Of a stretch of 64,000 nucleotides of DNA, positions 8,163 through 16,801 are shown piece by piece (the first letter of the stretch is position 1; each line of letters opens with the position of its first letter). The notes below the pieces were generated by a model that was given only the letters and a program-made list of their open reading frames with translations, made no database searches and was not told the DNA's origin. The stretch is from a gamma proteobacterium NOR5-3 (GTDB lineage: Bacteria > Pseudomonadota > Gammaproteobacteria > Pseudomonadales > Halieaceae), in contig DS999406.1 in NCBI GenBank assembly GCA_000158155.1, positions 14,084 to 78,083 of the forward strand, written 5' to 3'. Position numbers and translations under genes: made by a program.

Positions 8163-9623
8163 ATGCAGTCCAGCCTGCTACGCTTTATCGAGATACTGCG
8201 CAGCCATGCCCTGCCGGTATCGCCGGCAGAAACGCTGGATGCCGCCGCGGCGATGGAAGTCGTGGGTTACTCCGATCGGGCCATGCTGCGCGATACACTG
8301 GCCATGACCCTGGCCAAGAGCGATCGCGAAGAACACACGTTCCTGTATTGTTTTGATCAGTTCTTTGACCAACAGGCCGCTGATTTCAGTGCGGCTGACG
8401 CTGCAAATGAAGACAATGATTCAGCACAGACCGGCGCTGACGCCGCAGCTACCGAGAGCAATGAGGCTGCTCCCGGCGGCAGTGGTGCCGGTCAGGCCGG
8501 CGCCGGGTCCGCCGTGGATGACGCGGCTGAGCTTGCCGCGGCGGCTGACGGCTCTCCGGCGCTGAAGGAACTGCTGGAGGGAGAGCTACTGCCGGCCCTG
8601 CTGGAGAATCAAAGAGGCACACTCAGCACAGCTATGCGCCGCGCTGGCCAGGAAGCCGGACTGAGCAAAATTCGCCTGTTCACACAAAAAGGACAGTACA
8701 CCCGTCGAATCCTTGACTCACTGGGCGAAGACCTGATCCGCGATGCGGTCATTGAGCTGGAACGCCTGGAGTCTCCGGCCATCGACACCCTCCGTCGCTA
8801 CCGGGATGTGCTCCGGGAACAAGTCCGGGACTTTGTAGAGCAGCAATATCTCATGAACGCCGAAGGCCACAACAGCGCCTTCATGGACGACATCCTCAGT
8901 AAGACCCGGCTATCCAATATTGATCGGCGCCATCGCGAGCGGGTGCAGGAGCAGGTGCGACGTATGGCCCGCCGTCTGGCGAGTCGCCACAGTGCGCGGC
9001 GGCGCCCGGTTAAGCGGGGTCAACTGAATATGGGTAAGACCCTTCGCGGCGGTATGGCGCACGACGGCATACTGTTTAAAACGCACTGGCGCTCACGAAA
9101 ACGCGACAAGGCGCAGATTCTTGCCATCTGCGATGTCAGTGGGTCCGTTGCTGCTTATGCCAGCTTTCTACTCATGTTTCTATACAGTCTTCAGGATGTA
9201 CTGCCGCGAACCCGAAGCTTTGCCTTCTCAAGTCATCTTGGGGAGATCAGCGACCTGTTCAAGGAGGAGCCTCTGGAGAGGGCCATCGAGTTGGCGAACT
9301 GGCGTTATGGCGGTGCCACAGATTACGGCAGTAGCTTTCGGGACTTTGCGCGGCTCGCTCTGGATGACATCAACAGCAGCACATCGGTTATCATTCTCGG
9401 CGACGCGCGAAACAACCGAGGGGACCCTGAGCTGGAGATCATGCAGAGCATTTACCAGCGTAGTAAACAAGTGATCTGGCTAAACCCGGAGTCCCGGCGC
9501 GCCTGGGGCACCGGCGATTCGGAGATGCTGCGCTATCAAACCGCCTGCCATTACTGCGCACCGTGCAGCAACCTGCAACAGCTTGAGCGCGTCGTCGACC
9601 AGCTGCTCAAGAGTTTGCGCTAG
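8163..9623 (+). CDS. VWA-domain protein, CoxE-like, partner of the MoxR ATPase
   Basis: This 486-residue protein has a helical N-terminal part (1-70), then an Ala/Gly/Asp-rich low-complexity linker (about 75-130). A basic region follows at 255-290, and the C-terminal von Willebrand A domain starts near 318. The MIDAS metal site begins D324-x-S326-x-S328 (ICDVSGSV), with GGATDYG near 383 and ILGDARNNRGD near 420 as later loops. CoxE-like proteins pair with MoxR ATPases in cofactor insertion or activation. Translation is coupled to the ATPase gene with no intergenic bases. The client enzyme is unknown. Confidence 0.85.
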   Translation: MQSSLLRFIEILRSHALPVSPAETLDAAAAMEVVGYSDRAMLRDTLAMTLAKSDREEHTFLYCFDQFFDQQAADFSAADAANEDNDSAQTGADAAATESNEAAPGGSGAGQAGAGSAVDDAAELAAAADGSPALKELLEGELLPALLENQRGTLSTAMRRAGQEAGLSKIRLFTQKGQYTRRILDSLGEDLIRDAVIELERLESPAIDTLRRYRDVLREQVRDFVEQQYLMNAEGHNSAFMDDILSKTRLSNIDRRHRERVQEQVRRMARRLASRHSARRRPVKRGQLNMGKTLRGGMAHDGILFKTHWRSRKRDKAQILAICDVSGSVAAYASFLLMFLYSLQDVLPRTRSFAFSSHLGEISDLFKEEPLERAIELANWRYGGATDYGSSFRDFARLALDDINSSTSVIILGDARNNRGDPELEIMQSIYQRSKQVIWLNPESRRAWGTGDSEMLRYQTACHYCAPCSNLQQLERVVDQLLKSLR

Positions 9624-9649
9624 CGGCGCGGCCGGTCCAGCGGCGCGAC

Positions 9650-11938
9650 ATGCCTCTCTCCCACGAACATATCCCGCTTCCCTGCTCCCTTAAGGAGAAG
9701 GTGACGAAGGAGTTTTCTCCGCAGGATGCAGCCTTAAGTGTTGACCCATTGCCGCGGGAAACCCTCATTGGCTTTCTCGCCAAGAGCAAGGATACGGATA
9801 GCTCGCCGCTGGCGACCATAAAGCGGCGCGCGGCCAAGGAGAATCGCAAACCACAGCTGCGCCCCGAGGATCAGGCGACCCTGACGTGGATCTGTGAGGC
9901 CTTTGACGAGTGGGAAGATCACTACCGGCTGGAGCAGCCTCTTAAAGATCATATTCATCGGCTGCTGCCTTTAGCCATAGCCATGGCACTCAAAGATGAC
10001 TCCTTCTATACACCGGGATTGCATCCGCTGCATCGCTTGCTCGATGCCCTGCAAAACGGGGCGGTGGGCTGGCAAATGCGTCTCGACCGGGCAGGCCAGA
10101 TGCTCGAGCAACGTATTCAGCGTGCAGTAGAGAAAGCCCTTGATTGGTTTAATAACGAGCGACTCGATATTGCGGCAATCACGCAGGAACTCCTGGCCGC
10201 TAACGATCGGGATTCTGCCCGGGCCCAACGCATGGTACAGCGTCTGGCAGAAACCGAAGAGGCGCGCCTCAAAACGCTATCGGCCCGCCGTGACGCTGCC
10301 CGGGATATCAACGCGGGGCTGGAGAAATACGAGTTGCCGGCGGCAATTGGTGAGTTTCTCAAAGGACCCTGGTACGACAGCGCTCAGCTGGTGTTGGTCA
10401 AACACGGTGCCAGTTCCCGGGAATGGGAACAGATGTGCCGCGCCACTCTGCACCTCATGAAATCCGTGCAGGCCCCTGAGGAAACCGGTGATGCAGGACG
10501 TGATCGCCAGGAGCAAATACTTAGACACCTGCCGGGGGAGCTTCGTCGCTGGCTCTTGAGCCTTGAGCATGACAGCGACGCCACGGACAGCGCTATCGGT
10601 CTGGTGGAATACGCCCATCTACGCATACAGCATGGACAAAAGCTGCAACTGGTGAAAATTCCAGCGATCCCACTGGACAAAGAAACGCCGGACGAAAGCA
10701 CCTCAAACGACGACAGCTTGAACAATGGAGATTGGTATCAGTTCGAAGACGATGATGGCGAGCTTCGCGCACAGCTGGTGCTGCAACTGGAAAACGGCCA
10801 GCACCTGCTGTTTACCAATTTTGTAGGGCTTAAAGCGCTGGACCTTTCCCGCCGTGCTTTTAGCCAGCGAATCAGCGATGGCTTTTCGGCACTTCTACCT
10901 AACCGCGAAACTTTTAGCCTTAGTCTGGCCGCTGCAGCGGGCATCGACAGTGAAGATCGTCTGCGCCAGTTTATTGATCCCGGTTATCGGCCGCCGGAGG
11001 ATGCGTTTCAGACCAGGGGTGATCAACGCAGCGAAGGCGACCAACGCAGCCATGAAGAGCGGCGTACTCACAGCGAAGACCGGCGCACGCATGACGAAGA
11101 CCGGCGTACTCACTACGAAAATACGACCGGCGCGGCAGAGAACGGCGGTTACAGCAGCGAAACGCCGGATACAGAGGCCCCCTCGCGCTTCGAAGCACCG
11201 TCCCGGGAGTCTGAAGACACGCTGGAGATATCCAACGCCGTTGACAGCGCGGAAGCCGAGGTGTGGTCAGAAGATTTGCCGGACCTTAGCGATAACGACG
11301 AATTCGATCCGGTACTGACGCCCCCCATAGGGGCTGAGGTTGCTCTCACACTGGACCTTGATGAGCTCGAACCTGCGGCCGAAACACCGCCTTCAACGCC
11401 GCCGGGATACTCCACGGCGACGCCAGACTCAGCGCCGCAGAAAGAACAGCCAAGCGCAGCGCCACCGGCCCAGAATGACTACGCACCAGAGCCGCCGACA
11501 GAGGCAGCGCCTGCGCCGCCCCCCTATCAGCCGGCGCCCTATGACCCGCCGACTCCTTCGCCGCCGCCTGAGCCCGCGCCGGCACCGCCCCAGGCGGCCC
11601 CGGCCGTGCCCCCACAGCAGCCTCCCGCCACTGCGCCGACTCCGCCACCGGCCACTCCCGCTCCGACGCCAGCCGCGGCGATTGTGGAACGCGAGGTCGA
11701 TGTACCTATGGGAGCCTGGCTTGGCTTTCATGATGGCGAAACCCCCATCATGGCCAAGCTCGCCGTTTTTGATCCGCGGCGTGATAACTATATTTTCGTG
11801 AATCGCAAAGGCATTGCCATGCGAGAACTTAGTCGCTCAGAGCTGCGCGCGCTCATGGATCAGGGACTTGTCGATATTCTCGAAACCCGCTCCTACTTCC
11901 GCGATGAAGTCCAGCGAGCGCGGGAGGAAGGCCAATGA
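9650..11938 (+). CDS. DUF1631 family protein with duplicated module and heptad repeats
   Basis: This 762-residue protein matches DUF1631. The helical N-terminal half (about 60-330) contains the family region, such as EFLKGPWYDSAQLVLVKHG near 234. A compact module begins at residue 360 (GDWYQFEDDDGE...HLLFTNFVGLKAL). A similar module ends the protein from residue 687 (MGAWLGFHDGE...YIFVNRKGIAM). Between them lie three 7-residue repeats RRTH-x-E-D/N at 471-491, an acidic stretch, and about 130 residues rich in Pro/Ala. The stop overlaps the start of the PilZ gene (ATGA). DUF1631 proteins often occur beside PilZ or c-di-GMP genes, but no activity is assigned that I can name. Confidence 0.8.
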   Translation: MPLSHEHIPLPCSLKEKVTKEFSPQDAALSVDPLPRETLIGFLAKSKDTDSSPLATIKRRAAKENRKPQLRPEDQATLTWICEAFDEWEDHYRLEQPLKDHIHRLLPLAIAMALKDDSFYTPGLHPLHRLLDALQNGAVGWQMRLDRAGQMLEQRIQRAVEKALDWFNNERLDIAAITQELLAANDRDSARAQRMVQRLAETEEARLKTLSARRDAARDINAGLEKYELPAAIGEFLKGPWYDSAQLVLVKHGASSREWEQMCRATLHLMKSVQAPEETGDAGRDRQEQILRHLPGELRRWLLSLEHDSDATDSAIGLVEYAHLRIQHGQKLQLVKIPAIPLDKETPDESTSNDDSLNNGDWYQFEDDDGELRAQLVLQLENGQHLLFTNFVGLKALDLSRRAFSQRISDGFSALLPNRETFSLSLAAAAGIDSEDRLRQFIDPGYRPPEDAFQTRGDQRSEGDQRSHEERRTHSEDRRTHDEDRRTHYENTTGAAENGGYSSETPDTEAPSRFEAPSRESEDTLEISNAVDSAEAEVWSEDLPDLSDNDEFDPVLTPPIGAEVALTLDLDELEPAAETPPSTPPGYSTATPDSAPQKEQPSAAPPAQNDYAPEPPTEAAPAPPPYQPAPYDPPTPSPPPEPAPAPPQAAPAVPPQQPPATAPTPPPATPAPTPAAAIVEREVDVPMGAWLGFHDGETPIMAKLAVFDPRRDNYIFVNRKGIAMRELSRSELRALMDQGLVDILETRSYFRDEVQRAREEGQ

Positions 11939-12312
11939 CCGGCAAAGACCACCGACGCTTCTTCCGCCTGCCCATTGCGTCTCGGGTATTCATCGAAATC
12001 GAGTCACCACCCCCGGGCAGCATCGGGCCGGGCAAAGTCGCCCGCTGCGACACGCTGGATGTGTCTCACAGTGGTCTGCGGGTTCGGCTGGATGAATCGG
12101 TCACCGTAGGCGCCATTCTTCAGATTGGCGTTGAACTACCGGGCGAGAATGAGCCTTTTTATCTGGTAGGACAGGTCCGCTGGCGCATGCGCGACAAAGA
12201 AAACCCCGGCAGCTGGATTGCCGGATTCGAGGTGCTCAATGCCCTGGGCTCAGATATTGATCACTGGGAAGCAGCGCTCATGGAAATGGACGAACGCTCG
12301 CCCACCTCCTAG
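11935..12312 (+). CDS. PilZ-domain protein (c-di-GMP receptor)
   Basis: This 125-residue single-domain PilZ protein has both c-di-GMP-binding motifs intact: R7-x3-R11 (RRFFR) and D42-x-S44-x2-G47 (DVSHSG). It should bind cyclic-di-GMP and change partner interactions. The four-base overlap with the DUF1631 gene suggests that DUF1631 is the partner and that the c-di-GMP level controls the whole four-gene run 7215-12312. The region after the stop (12313-12359) has no clear terminator. The next gene converges on it. Confidence 0.88.
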   Translation: MTGKDHRRFFRLPIASRVFIEIESPPPGSIGPGKVARCDTLDVSHSGLRVRLDESVTVGAILQIGVELPGENEPFYLVGQVRWRMRDKENPGSWIAGFEVLNALGSDIDHWEAALMEMDERSPTS

Positions 12313-12359
12313 AACCTCACGCCATCGTTCATTTCGCCGGACCCGTTACACGCCCCGGT

Positions 12360-15300
12360 TCACGCCTGGTTGGCTTCAGCACTGACACTGGCAGACGCTG
12401 TACTCGTAGCAAGCTTATTTGCGTCATAGGATTCGATCTCTGCATCCAGCTGACGACTGACAAGATCCGGCGATCCCGTACCTCGCGCCAAAAGACTGTA
12501 GGCCATGGGTACCAAAAACAAGGTCACCAGTGTGGCGAGCGCTACGCCACCCATGACCACAACCCCGATGACGCTGCGCACCTCATGACCGGGCCCGGTG
12601 GAGAGCACCAGAGGCAGCGCCCCCATCACCGTAGTAAACGCCGTCATCACAATGGGGCGTAGTCGCTTGCTGGAACCTTCGATAACCGAGCGCTCGAACT
12701 CAAAGCCGGCATCGCGCATCTGATTGATGAACTCCACGATGAGAATCCCGTTCTTGGCCGCCAGGCCCACCAGCATGATGAGGCCCACCTGACTGTAAAT
12801 ATTGAGCGTTGCCCCGACAATCTGCAGCCCCCACAAGCCCCCCAATAACGCCACCGGAACCGTAAACAAAATGATGGCCGGGTGCACAAAGGACTCAAAC
12901 TGGGCGGCCATCACCAGATACACGATAAGCAGCGCCAGAAGGAACGTTACGTAGATGCTGCCACTGGCACGGTAGAACTCCAGGGACTCGCCTTTGAAGT
13001 CAAAGCTCGCCGTCTCCGGCAGCTCTATTCGCACGATTTCCTGCAGGTAGGCCAGTGCGTCGCCGAGTTTATAGTCATCGGCCAGCGAGGCCGTGAGCGT
13101 AAAGGCGCGAACCCGGTTGTACCGATTAAGACTGCCGGCGCCGGCCTCCTCGCGGAGCGTCACCAGATTCGACAGCGGTATCAACTCACCGGTGGTATCG
13201 GAGCGCACGTAGATATTGTCAAGATCCGACAGGGTGCGGGACTCCTCACGTTCGCCTTCCAGAATCACGTCGTACTCGCGCCCGCCCATGATAAACGTCG
13301 TTACGCGTCGTGATCCCAGCAGCGTCTCCAGCGTCCGCCCGATATCCGCAAGGCTGACGCCCAGATCACCCGCGCGATTGCGATCTACAGAGACCCGCAA
13401 TTGCGGTTTGGTGGGTTTGAGATCCGTATCAACGCGGAGCAGACCCGGGTTCTCTGCCACCGCTTTGAGCATGATGTCCTGCCATTCGGCCAGGTTCTCA
13501 TAGCTATCTCCGCCGACCACAAACTGTACCGGATCGGCATTACCGCCGCCAAAGGAGCGGGGGGCGCGAACAAATATTCTCGCACCGGCAATATCCTTTA
13601 CACGCTCCTGTGCGTCTGCCGCGATTTCCTGCGACGTACGGTCTCGCTCCTCCCAGGGGGCAAGCGCCATAATGGTAAAGGCCTGATTAAAGGATTCACC
13701 ACCACCCCAGCCGGGAGCACGAATCAGCAAACGCCGCACTTCGCCACTCTCAACCAGAGGCATAAGCAGCTCTTCGACCTGCAGCACCTGATCCACGGTG
13801 TACTCAAAGGAGGACCCTTCGGGCGTCGACGCGATCATGTACAACACACCACGATCCTCGGTAGGTGCGAATTCCTGCGGTACGCTTTTACTCAACTGCC
13901 AGGCCGCAAAAACGCAGATCAAAAGAACCGGAATAAACATCCAGGAACGCTTTACGACAGGCGTGAGCACTTTGCGATAGCGAAGCTCCATGGCTTCACT
14001 GAGCGCCTCTACCTTGTCTGCCAGACGATTGGACACTTTATCTTTGCTGAGCAACTTCGAACAGATCACGGGCCCCAGAGTCAGCGCCACAAAACTGGAG
14101 AAGATCACGGCTATCGCCATAGCGACGGCAAACTCTGCGAACAAACGTCCGATGTTGCCTTCAAGAAAGGTAATGGGGATAAACACAGCGACCAACACCA
14201 AAGTAGTCGCAATTACCGCAAAGGCTACCTGCCGAGAGCCCCGATAGGAGGCCACAAGCGCTGACTCTCCTCGAACTAGCCGGCGGTGTATGTTCTCCAG
14301 CACCACAATACTGTCATCCACCACCAGACCAATAGCCAATACCAGCGCCAGCAGGGTCAGCAGGTTAATGCTGTAGCCCAGCGCCCAGAGCATGCTGAAA
14401 CTGCCGATGAGCGAGATAGGCACCGTGAGCGCCGGGACCAGGACACTCCGGGGATCACCCAGAAACAGAAAAATCACGATCACCACCAGCACGCCGGCAA
14501 TAAACAGGGTGGAGAACACCTCATCGATGGCTGCATCCACAAACACCGAGCGATCAAAACCCACGACCAGTTCCATGCCGTCGGGAAGCTGCTCGTTAAC
14601 GCGGACAATCTCTGCCTGCACGGCACGGCCCACACTCAGGGCATTGGCTTTGCTCTGTTTGACGATGCCCACACCCACCATGGACTCGGTATTGCCGCGG
14701 AACATACTCCGGGACTCGGCGCTGGACAGTTCCACCCGCGCCACATCGGCAAGACGCACCAGATAACCGTCATCACCGCGCGCCAAAACCAGCTCTTGAA
14801 AGTCCTCGGCAACCTGATAGCTTCGGTCAATACGAACAACAAAATCCCGCTGCGAGGACTTGATGGTGCCCGCAGGCAACTCCACATTCTGACTGCGCAG
14901 CGCATTTTCCACGTCCGTTACCGTCAGCCCCCGGGCCACCAGCGCGTTACGGTCCAGCCAGATTCGCATGGAATAGATTTGACCACCACCGATGCGTACC
15001 CGCGCCACACCATCGAGCACCGCAAAGCGGTCCTCAAGGTAACGTCGCGCGTAATCGGTTAACTCCAGGGCAGACATATTTTCGCCCACCAGGTGCGACC
15101 AAAAGATTACCTGCTCGTCACTGTTGCTCTTGGTTGTTTCCGGAGGCAGCGCTTCTTCCGGCAGGTTATCCAGTACGCCGGATACCCGGTCCCGAACGTC
15201 ATTCGCCGCTGAGTCGATATCGCGATCCAGATTAAACTCGATGGTCACCGTGGATTCACCGTCATAACTGGATGAGCTGAGGGTCTTGATACCCTCAATG

Positions 15301-15518
15301 CCTGACAGGCGGTTCTCGATGAGCTCGGTGATCTTGTTCTCCACCACCGCAGCGGAGGCTCCGGGGTAGGAGGTTTGCACGGTCACGATAGGCGAGTCGA
15401 TGTCGGGATACTCGCGCAGCGGCAGGCGATCAAAGGCCAGTAAACCGAAAGCAACAATTAAGGCGCTGCCTACGAGCGCCATAACAGGTCGTCGAACTGC
15501 GATATCAGAAAGTAACAT
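12360..15518 (-). CDS. RND (HAE-1 family) efflux permease
   Basis: This 1052-residue inner-membrane protein is a proton-driven AcrB/MexF-type exporter. It begins with the usual SDIAVRRPV and a first helix. Two large periplasmic loops and twelve membrane segments follow. DLDFFKR-type features are absent, and LALVLAIGLVVDDSIVVLENIHR near residue 395 is the hallmark membrane helix 4 with its Asp-Asp pair. LREYPDIDSPIV and GLWGLQIVG...VGLIMLVGLAAKNGILIVEF are also typical. It overlaps the adaptor gene by one base (TAATG). No TolC-like gene is adjacent. Substrates cannot be inferred. Confidence 0.92.
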   Translation of the reverse strand: MLLSDIAVRRPVMALVGSALIVAFGLLAFDRLPLREYPDIDSPIVTVQTSYPGASAAVVENKITELIENRLSGIEGIKTLSSSSYDGESTVTIEFNLDRDIDSAANDVRDRVSGVLDNLPEEALPPETTKSNSDEQVIFWSHLVGENMSALELTDYARRYLEDRFAVLDGVARVRIGGGQIYSMRIWLDRNALVARGLTVTDVENALRSQNVELPAGTIKSSQRDFVVRIDRSYQVAEDFQELVLARGDDGYLVRLADVARVELSSAESRSMFRGNTESMVGVGIVKQSKANALSVGRAVQAEIVRVNEQLPDGMELVVGFDRSVFVDAAIDEVFSTLFIAGVLVVIVIFLFLGDPRSVLVPALTVPISLIGSFSMLWALGYSINLLTLLALVLAIGLVVDDSIVVLENIHRRLVRGESALVASYRGSRQVAFAVIATTLVLVAVFIPITFLEGNIGRLFAEFAVAMAIAVIFSSFVALTLGPVICSKLLSKDKVSNRLADKVEALSEAMELRYRKVLTPVVKRSWMFIPVLLICVFAAWQLSKSVPQEFAPTEDRGVLYMIASTPEGSSFEYTVDQVLQVEELLMPLVESGEVRRLLIRAPGWGGGESFNQAFTIMALAPWEERDRTSQEIAADAQERVKDIAGARIFVRAPRSFGGGNADPVQFVVGGDSYENLAEWQDIMLKAVAENPGLLRVDTDLKPTKPQLRVSVDRNRAGDLGVSLADIGRTLETLLGSRRVTTFIMGGREYDVILEGEREESRTLSDLDNIYVRSDTTGELIPLSNLVTLREEAGAGSLNRYNRVRAFTLTASLADDYKLGDALAYLQEIVRIELPETASFDFKGESLEFYRASGSIYVTFLLALLIVYLVMAAQFESFVHPAIILFTVPVALLGGLWGLQIVGATLNIYSQVGLIMLVGLAAKNGILIVEFINQMRDAGFEFERSVIEGSSKRLRPIVMTAFTTVMGALPLVLSTGPGHEVRSVIGVVVMGGVALATLVTLFLVPMAYSLLARGTGSPDLVSRQLDAEIESYDANKLATSTASASVSAEANQA

Positions 15519-16555
15519 TAGCCCTGCACCACACGAACGGGCATCGCGTTGCCCGAAAGACGAATCACGCCGTCTCGAACAATTTGCTCGCCCTCGCTCA
15601 CTCCATCCAAGATGACCACCCAGCCAGGTATGCGGGCCCCGATTTTCACTTCGCTGCGCAGCGCCTGCTCCCCGTCAACCTTCCAGACGAAATGGCGTGC
15701 AGCACGACTTTGTAAACTCTCTTCCGGCACCATCAACACCGTATTGGATTCGCCGGTTATTTCAATTTCCATGAGCAGGCCCGCGCGCAACAGACCCTCT
15801 TCATTTGGCACCACTGCGCGAGCGGTAATGGCTCGCGCTACGGGATCGACGCGACTACCCACCGCGGAGAGCTGTCCGACAAAATCTTCTTTGAACGCTG
15901 CGCTTTTGGCGATGACGGTCATGCCAGGTTGGAGAACACCGAGATAGCGGGCGGGCACCGTAAACTGCAAACGCATGCGGCTGACATCGTCCAGCGTAGT
16001 CAACCTTTGTCCCACCGACACCAGAGCCCCTTCGCTGACTTCGCGAAGACCCAGCACACCGACGAACGGTGCGACGATGGTCAAATCTGCCACTCGCGCT
16101 TCCAGTTCACTGATTTGATGCTGCAGTACCTCAACCTCTGTAGTTGCGGAATCCAGGTCAGTCTGAGCAACCTGATTTTTGCGAGCCAGATCCGTAAGGC
16201 GCTTCACCTCACGCCGGGCGTCCGCCAACCGAGCGCTGAGCTCTCGCAAAGAGGCCTGCTCAGACTCCTGCCGAAGCGTGGCGAGTACCTGGCCCTTCTC
16301 AACAATCTGGCCATCTTCAAAATCCAAACGGGTGATGCGTTGAGAGACCGGTGAGGTGATATCAACAGACTCCCAGGCCTGCAACGTTCCCAGGGCAGGA
16401 ATTCGGTCCCGATAGCTCCTGGATTCGACTTCAACTACGGTGACGGGAGCAGCTGGCCGAGCGCGTCTTCCGCCATCGTCAGACTGTCCGCCAAATTGCT
16501 GCCAGGCAAAAAAACCGGCAACTGCCAGACCAATAACAATGACCAGGGATTTCAT
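15518..16555 (-). CDS. periplasmic adaptor (membrane fusion) subunit of the RND pump
   Basis: This 345-residue protein begins with a membrane anchor (SLVIVIGLAVAGFFAWQQF). A split biotinyl-lipoyl domain follows (VDITSPVSQRITRLDFEDGQIVEKG and its return half near 155). The alpha-helical hairpin lies at about 95-150 (SARLADARREVKRL), and beta-barrel and membrane-proximal domains close the chain. It joins the RND permease to an outer-membrane channel. The stop is shared with the permease start, so the genes form an operon with the adaptor first. The 16556-16801 gap to gshA carries both divergent promoters; I see nothing else in it. Confidence 0.9.
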   Translation of the reverse strand: MKSLVIVIGLAVAGFFAWQQFGGQSDDGGRRARPAAPVTVVEVESRSYRDRIPALGTLQAWESVDITSPVSQRITRLDFEDGQIVEKGQVLATLRQESEQASLRELSARLADARREVKRLTDLARKNQVAQTDLDSATTEVEVLQHQISELEARVADLTIVAPFVGVLGLREVSEGALVSVGQRLTTLDDVSRMRLQFTVPARYLGVLQPGMTVIAKSAAFKEDFVGQLSAVGSRVDPVARAITARAVVPNEEGLLRAGLLMEIEITGESNTVLMVPEESLQSRAARHFVWKVDGEQALRSEVKIGARIPGWVVILDGVSEGEQIVRDGVIRLSGNAMPVRVVQG

Positions 16556-16801
16556 GGGTACCGCCGTACTCCTTCTCAGCTTTTAAGGTGAAACGCACTA
16601 TTCTAACACCGTGCACAATACGGCAGGTCACATGGGTACGTGGGCAGCTGTCCGGTGGATTGCCGGAGCCCGTATTAACGGATGCGCGGTAGTAAGGTGT
16701 ATCATCGCAGGCCTCGGGGGCGGAGTGTTCATGCGTCCAAGATCATCCACAGGGCTGGACCCGTAGCGTCGTCGCCATTAATCCGCGACGGGGAGAGAGT
16801 T

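Noticed and set aside
13401-14264. 287-residue open frame on the plus strand inside the RND gene
   Set aside because: It is a shadow of the RND permease; composition is unlike a real protein (His/Arg/Gln-rich).
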